Shown here: positions 13,925 to 15,547 of the stretch, in pieces
Layout: the number at the start of each line of letters is the position of its first letter
Numbering within the stretch: position 1 is the stretch's first letter
Assembly: GCA_013205275.1 (NCBI GenBank)
Contig: JABMNG010000058.1
Span: forward strand, 1 to 15,547
Source of the DNA: Methylophilales bacterium
Lineage (GTDB): Bacteria; Pseudomonadota; Gammaproteobacteria; Burkholderiales; Methylophilaceae
Direction: 5' to 3'
Length of the DNA: 15,547 nt
The notes under the pieces: generated by a model
Told to the model about the DNA's origin: nothing
Database searches by the model: none
What the model saw: the letters and a program-made list of their open reading frames with translations, nothing else
Translations under genes and position numbers: made by a program

Positions 13925-14411
13925 GCCGACACTTCTTATAGAGAGAATGTATGACCAACTGTCTAAAGAAATAGACCAAGATACCTGCCTTATTGGAATC
14001 CTTAATGGTGGCTCCTTAATCCTAAATGAATTAAAGAAAAAAATTAAGACTAAAGTTGATTATGGCCTTGTAGATTGTTCTTTTTACAGGGACGACCTTG
14101 AATCATCAGGCATAAAAATAAGAGAGAAATCTACATCAATAAATTTTAATATAGATGGGAAAAAAATTATTTTAATCGATGATGTTTTCTTCACAGGAAG
14201 AACAATTCGTGCGGCAATGAATGAATTGTTCGACTTTGGGAGGCCAAAGGAAATTAAATTATTTGTGTTAATTGATAGAGAAAAGAACGAGCTTCCTATA
14301 AAGCCAACCTTCTCAACATATAAAATGAATAAATCATCAAATGAATACATTGATTTAATTCTCGAAAATGATAAATTAATTTTTAGGTCTAGAAAATCTA
14401 ATGATCAATAA
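13911..14411 (+). CDS. pyrR: PyrR-family bifunctional pyrimidine regulator / uracil phosphoribosyltransferase
   Basis: PyrR is a PRTase-fold protein that senses pyrimidine nucleotides; some members bind pyr mRNA, and some are uracil phosphoribosyltransferases. The 166-residue product has the PRPP-binding signature KIILIDDVFFTGRTIRAAM (85-103), FYRDDL (59-63 region) and DREKNELPIKPTF, all in family order. The start lies inside ruvX (14-base overlap), and the end overlaps pyrB by 11 bases, so all three are translationally coupled. No attenuator-like PyrR-binding RNA or terminator stem precedes the operon. Any regulation is therefore unlikely to follow the Bacillus attenuation scheme. Confidence 0.93.
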   Translation: MTLPEPTLLIERMYDQLSKEIDQDTCLIGILNGGSLILNELKKKIKTKVDYGLVDCSFYRDDLESSGIKIREKSTSINFNIDGKKIILIDDVFFTGRTIRAAMNELFDFGRPKEIKLFVLIDREKNELPIKPTFSTYKMNKSSNEYIDLILENDKLIFRSRKSNDQ

Positions 14412-15354
14412 CCAAATTTCAAATGAAGGTAAATTACAACATCTCATTACAACCGAAGGCATTAGCAAGGAATTAATTACTAAAATTTTTAATTTGGCAG
14501 AATCATTTTTAAAGGTTGGGAAGCGAGACGTAAAAAAAGTACCCCTACTGAGAGGTAAAACTGTCTGTAATCTTTTTTTTGAAAATAGTACCAGAACAAG
14601 GACAACGTTCGAGATTGCTGCAAAAAGACTCTCGGCAGACGTCCTAAATCTTGATATACCAACATCATCCCAATCAAAAGGTGAGGCATTAATTGATACA
14701 ATTAATAACTTAATAGCAATGAGTACAGACATATTTGTCATTCGGCACCCTGAAGCGGGAATCCCAAACTATATTGCGAACAATGTTGATGAAAGTGTTC
14801 ATATAATAAATGCAGGTGATGGAAATAACGCTCACCCAACACAAGGACTTCTAGATGCCTTTACAATCAGAAAATATAAAAAAGACTTTAGCCAATTAAA
14901 GGTAGCAATCGTCGGAGACATTAAGCACTCTCGAGTTGCACGTTCTGAAATCCATGCATTGTCAACATTAGGGACATCTGAGATTAGATTGGTTGGTCCA
15001 GAGATATTTATGCCAGACGATATTAGTCAGGACAAATTCCAGACATACAATGATATGAAAGCCGGTATTAGCGACGTAGATGTTGTAATGATGCTACGCA
15101 TTCAAAAAGAGAGAATGCAAAAAGATATTATTCCATCAGAAAAAAAATACTATGAAGCGTTTGGTCTTACAACAGAAATATTAAAGCATGCAAAAAAAGA
15201 TGCGATAGTTATGCATCCCGGGCCAATGAATAGAGGGGTAGAAATACAATCAGAAGTTGCTGACTCTTCACAGTCAGTGATCCTGGCGCAGGTTACTTTT
15301 GGCATTGCAATAAGAATGGCTGTAATGACATTACTAGTAGATAAAAATATTTGA
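14401..15354 (+). CDS. pyrB: Aspartate carbamoyltransferase, catalytic subunit
   Basis: PyrB joins carbamoyl phosphate and aspartate to form carbamoyl aspartate, the first committed step of pyrimidine synthesis. The 317-residue product carries the carbamoyl-phosphate loop FFENSTRTRTTFE (59-71), the SKGE motif with K93 reaching across the trimer (92-95), HPTQ (145-148), GDIKHSRVARS (172-182) and the aspartate-binding LRIQKERM. The start lies inside pyrR. In related gammaproteobacteria and betaproteobacteria a pyrC or pyrC' gene often follows; here an H1-like gene follows with its own promoter. The stop codon is part of that promoter's -35 box. Confidence 0.96.
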   Translation: MINNQISNEGKLQHLITTEGISKELITKIFNLAESFLKVGKRDVKKVPLLRGKTVCNLFFENSTRTRTTFEIAAKRLSADVLNLDIPTSSQSKGEALIDTINNLIAMSTDIFVIRHPEAGIPNYIANNVDESVHIINAGDGNNAHPTQGLLDAFTIRKYKKDFSQLKVAIVGDIKHSRVARSEIHALSTLGTSEIRLVGPEIFMPDDISQDKFQTYNDMKAGISDVDVVMMLRIQKERMQKDIIPSEKKYYEAFGLTTEILKHAKKDAIVMHPGPMNRGVEIQSEVADSSQSVILAQVTFGIAIRMAVMTLLVDKNI

Positions 15355-15365
15355 TAAAAATATTT
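15340..15365 (+). repeat. 13-bp tandem repeat at the pyrB stop
   Basis: GATAAAAATATTT occurs twice in tandem (15340-15352 and 15353-15365), spanning the pyrB stop and followed by a T-run. The repeat places TTGATA at the junction, which serves as the predicted -35 of the next gene. Confidence 0.85.
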
Positions 15366-15380
15366 TTTTATCTATATAAT
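15351..15380 (+). promoter_or_regulatory. Sigma-70-type promoter for the H1-like gene
   Basis: The -35 box TTGATA (15351-15356, 5 of 6) and a perfect -10 box TATAAT (15375-15380) are separated by 18 bases. The predicted start is near 15387, giving a 5' leader of about 38 bases before the ATG at 15425. This is the best promoter match in the window. Confidence 0.7.
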
Positions 15381-15424
15381 TAAGTTAGCACTTTATATAA
15401 AAATGTCTTATTTGGGGGTTGTAA

Positions 15425-15547
15425 ATGTTAGAAAAGTTAATTGACGCATTATTATTTAGATCGAAAAAAGTATCAACACCTTTAGCAACAGCAGCTAAGA
15501 AACCAGCAGCTAAGAAACCAGCAGCTAAGAAACCAGCAGCTAAGAAA
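15425..15547 (+). CDS. Histone H1-like Lys/Ala/Pro-repeat protein (partial, 3' end outside the window)
   Basis: The first 41 residues are visible and the frame runs off the right edge. The start is supported by GGGGG (15414-15418) 6 bases upstream and by a strong promoter. A 22-residue unique N-terminus (MLEKLIDALLFRSKKV...) has an amphipathic-looking first segment. It is followed by AAKKP repeats, encoded by a perfect 15-base repeat. Low-complexity AAKKP tails occur in bacterial histone H1-like, nucleoid-binding proteins, where the positive charge binds DNA or RNA. The N-terminus does not match a domain I recognise, so a different protein with a basic disordered tail remains possible. Confidence 0.75.
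   Translation, partial: MLEKLIDALLFRSKKVSTPLATAAKKPAAKKPAAKKPAAKK
15491..15547 (+). repeat. 15-bp coding tandem repeat (AAKKP), 3.8 copies visible
   Basis: GCAGCTAAGAAACCA repeats without a single mismatch from 15491 to the window edge, in frame with the H1-like gene. Perfect identity, including silent sites, suggests recent expansion or ongoing slippage or recombination. Copy number beyond the edge is unknown. Confidence 0.95.

Noticed and set aside
15403..15444. Short upstream ORF (13 codons) overlapping the H1-like start
   Set aside because: It has no ribosome-binding site of its own, and GGGGG is ideally spaced for the ATG at 15425.
15491..15547. CRISPR-like or satellite repeat array
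   Set aside because: Repeats are contiguous without spacers, in frame, and encode AAKKP after a good start codon.

Overview
This is a densely packed, AT-rich bacterial chromosome segment. It holds 17 protein genes (16 complete and one cut by the right edge) and no rRNA, tRNA, CRISPR array, insertion sequence or phage gene. The longest stretch without a gene is about 106 bases, so no large unexplained gap exists. Gene content and order point to a proteobacterium, most likely a genome-streamlined betaproteobacterium. Supporting features are lpxK-Trm112-kdsB beside msbA and exbBD, ruvX-pyrR-pyrB, and a RibBA protein whose C-terminal half is the degenerate type common in betaproteobacteria. A freshwater or marine Methylophilales lineage is my best guess, but this rests on memory of gene order, not on a search.

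Layout. (1) Positions 3-4947, plus strand: sucC, sucD, an exported ankyrin-repeat protein, nadE and glnB. These lie head to tail with 1-base overlaps or gaps of at most 5 bases, so they are probably one transcript joining succinyl-CoA/ATP metabolism, NAD synthesis and PII nitrogen/energy sensing. (2) Positions 4953-11635, minus strand, read right to left: lolC, lolD, exbB, exbD, msbA, lpxK, a Trm112-family gene and kdsB. This is an outer-membrane assembly cluster. It covers lipoprotein release, a proton-driven motor pair, lipid A flipping, lipid A 4'-kinase and activation of KDO. It converges on glnB with only 5 bases between stop codons. (3) Positions 11678-13350, plus strand: ribE and ribBA for riboflavin, divergent from lolC across just 42 bases. 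(4) Positions 13457-15354, plus strand: ruvX, pyrR and pyrB, overlapping by 14 and 11 bases. (5) From 15425: the start of a lysine/alanine/proline-repeat, histone H1-like protein with its own good promoter.

Most genes are familiar housekeeping genes and I found no clear new multi-gene system. The observations most worth a second look are: the lolC/ribE divergent region, where two extended -10 elements overlap on opposite strands and would make ribE leaderless; the signal-peptide-bearing ankyrin protein embedded in the sucCD-nadE-glnB run; the TonB-less ExbBD pair in the lipid A operon, with higher GC than its neighbours; and the repeat-built H1-like gene at the right edge.
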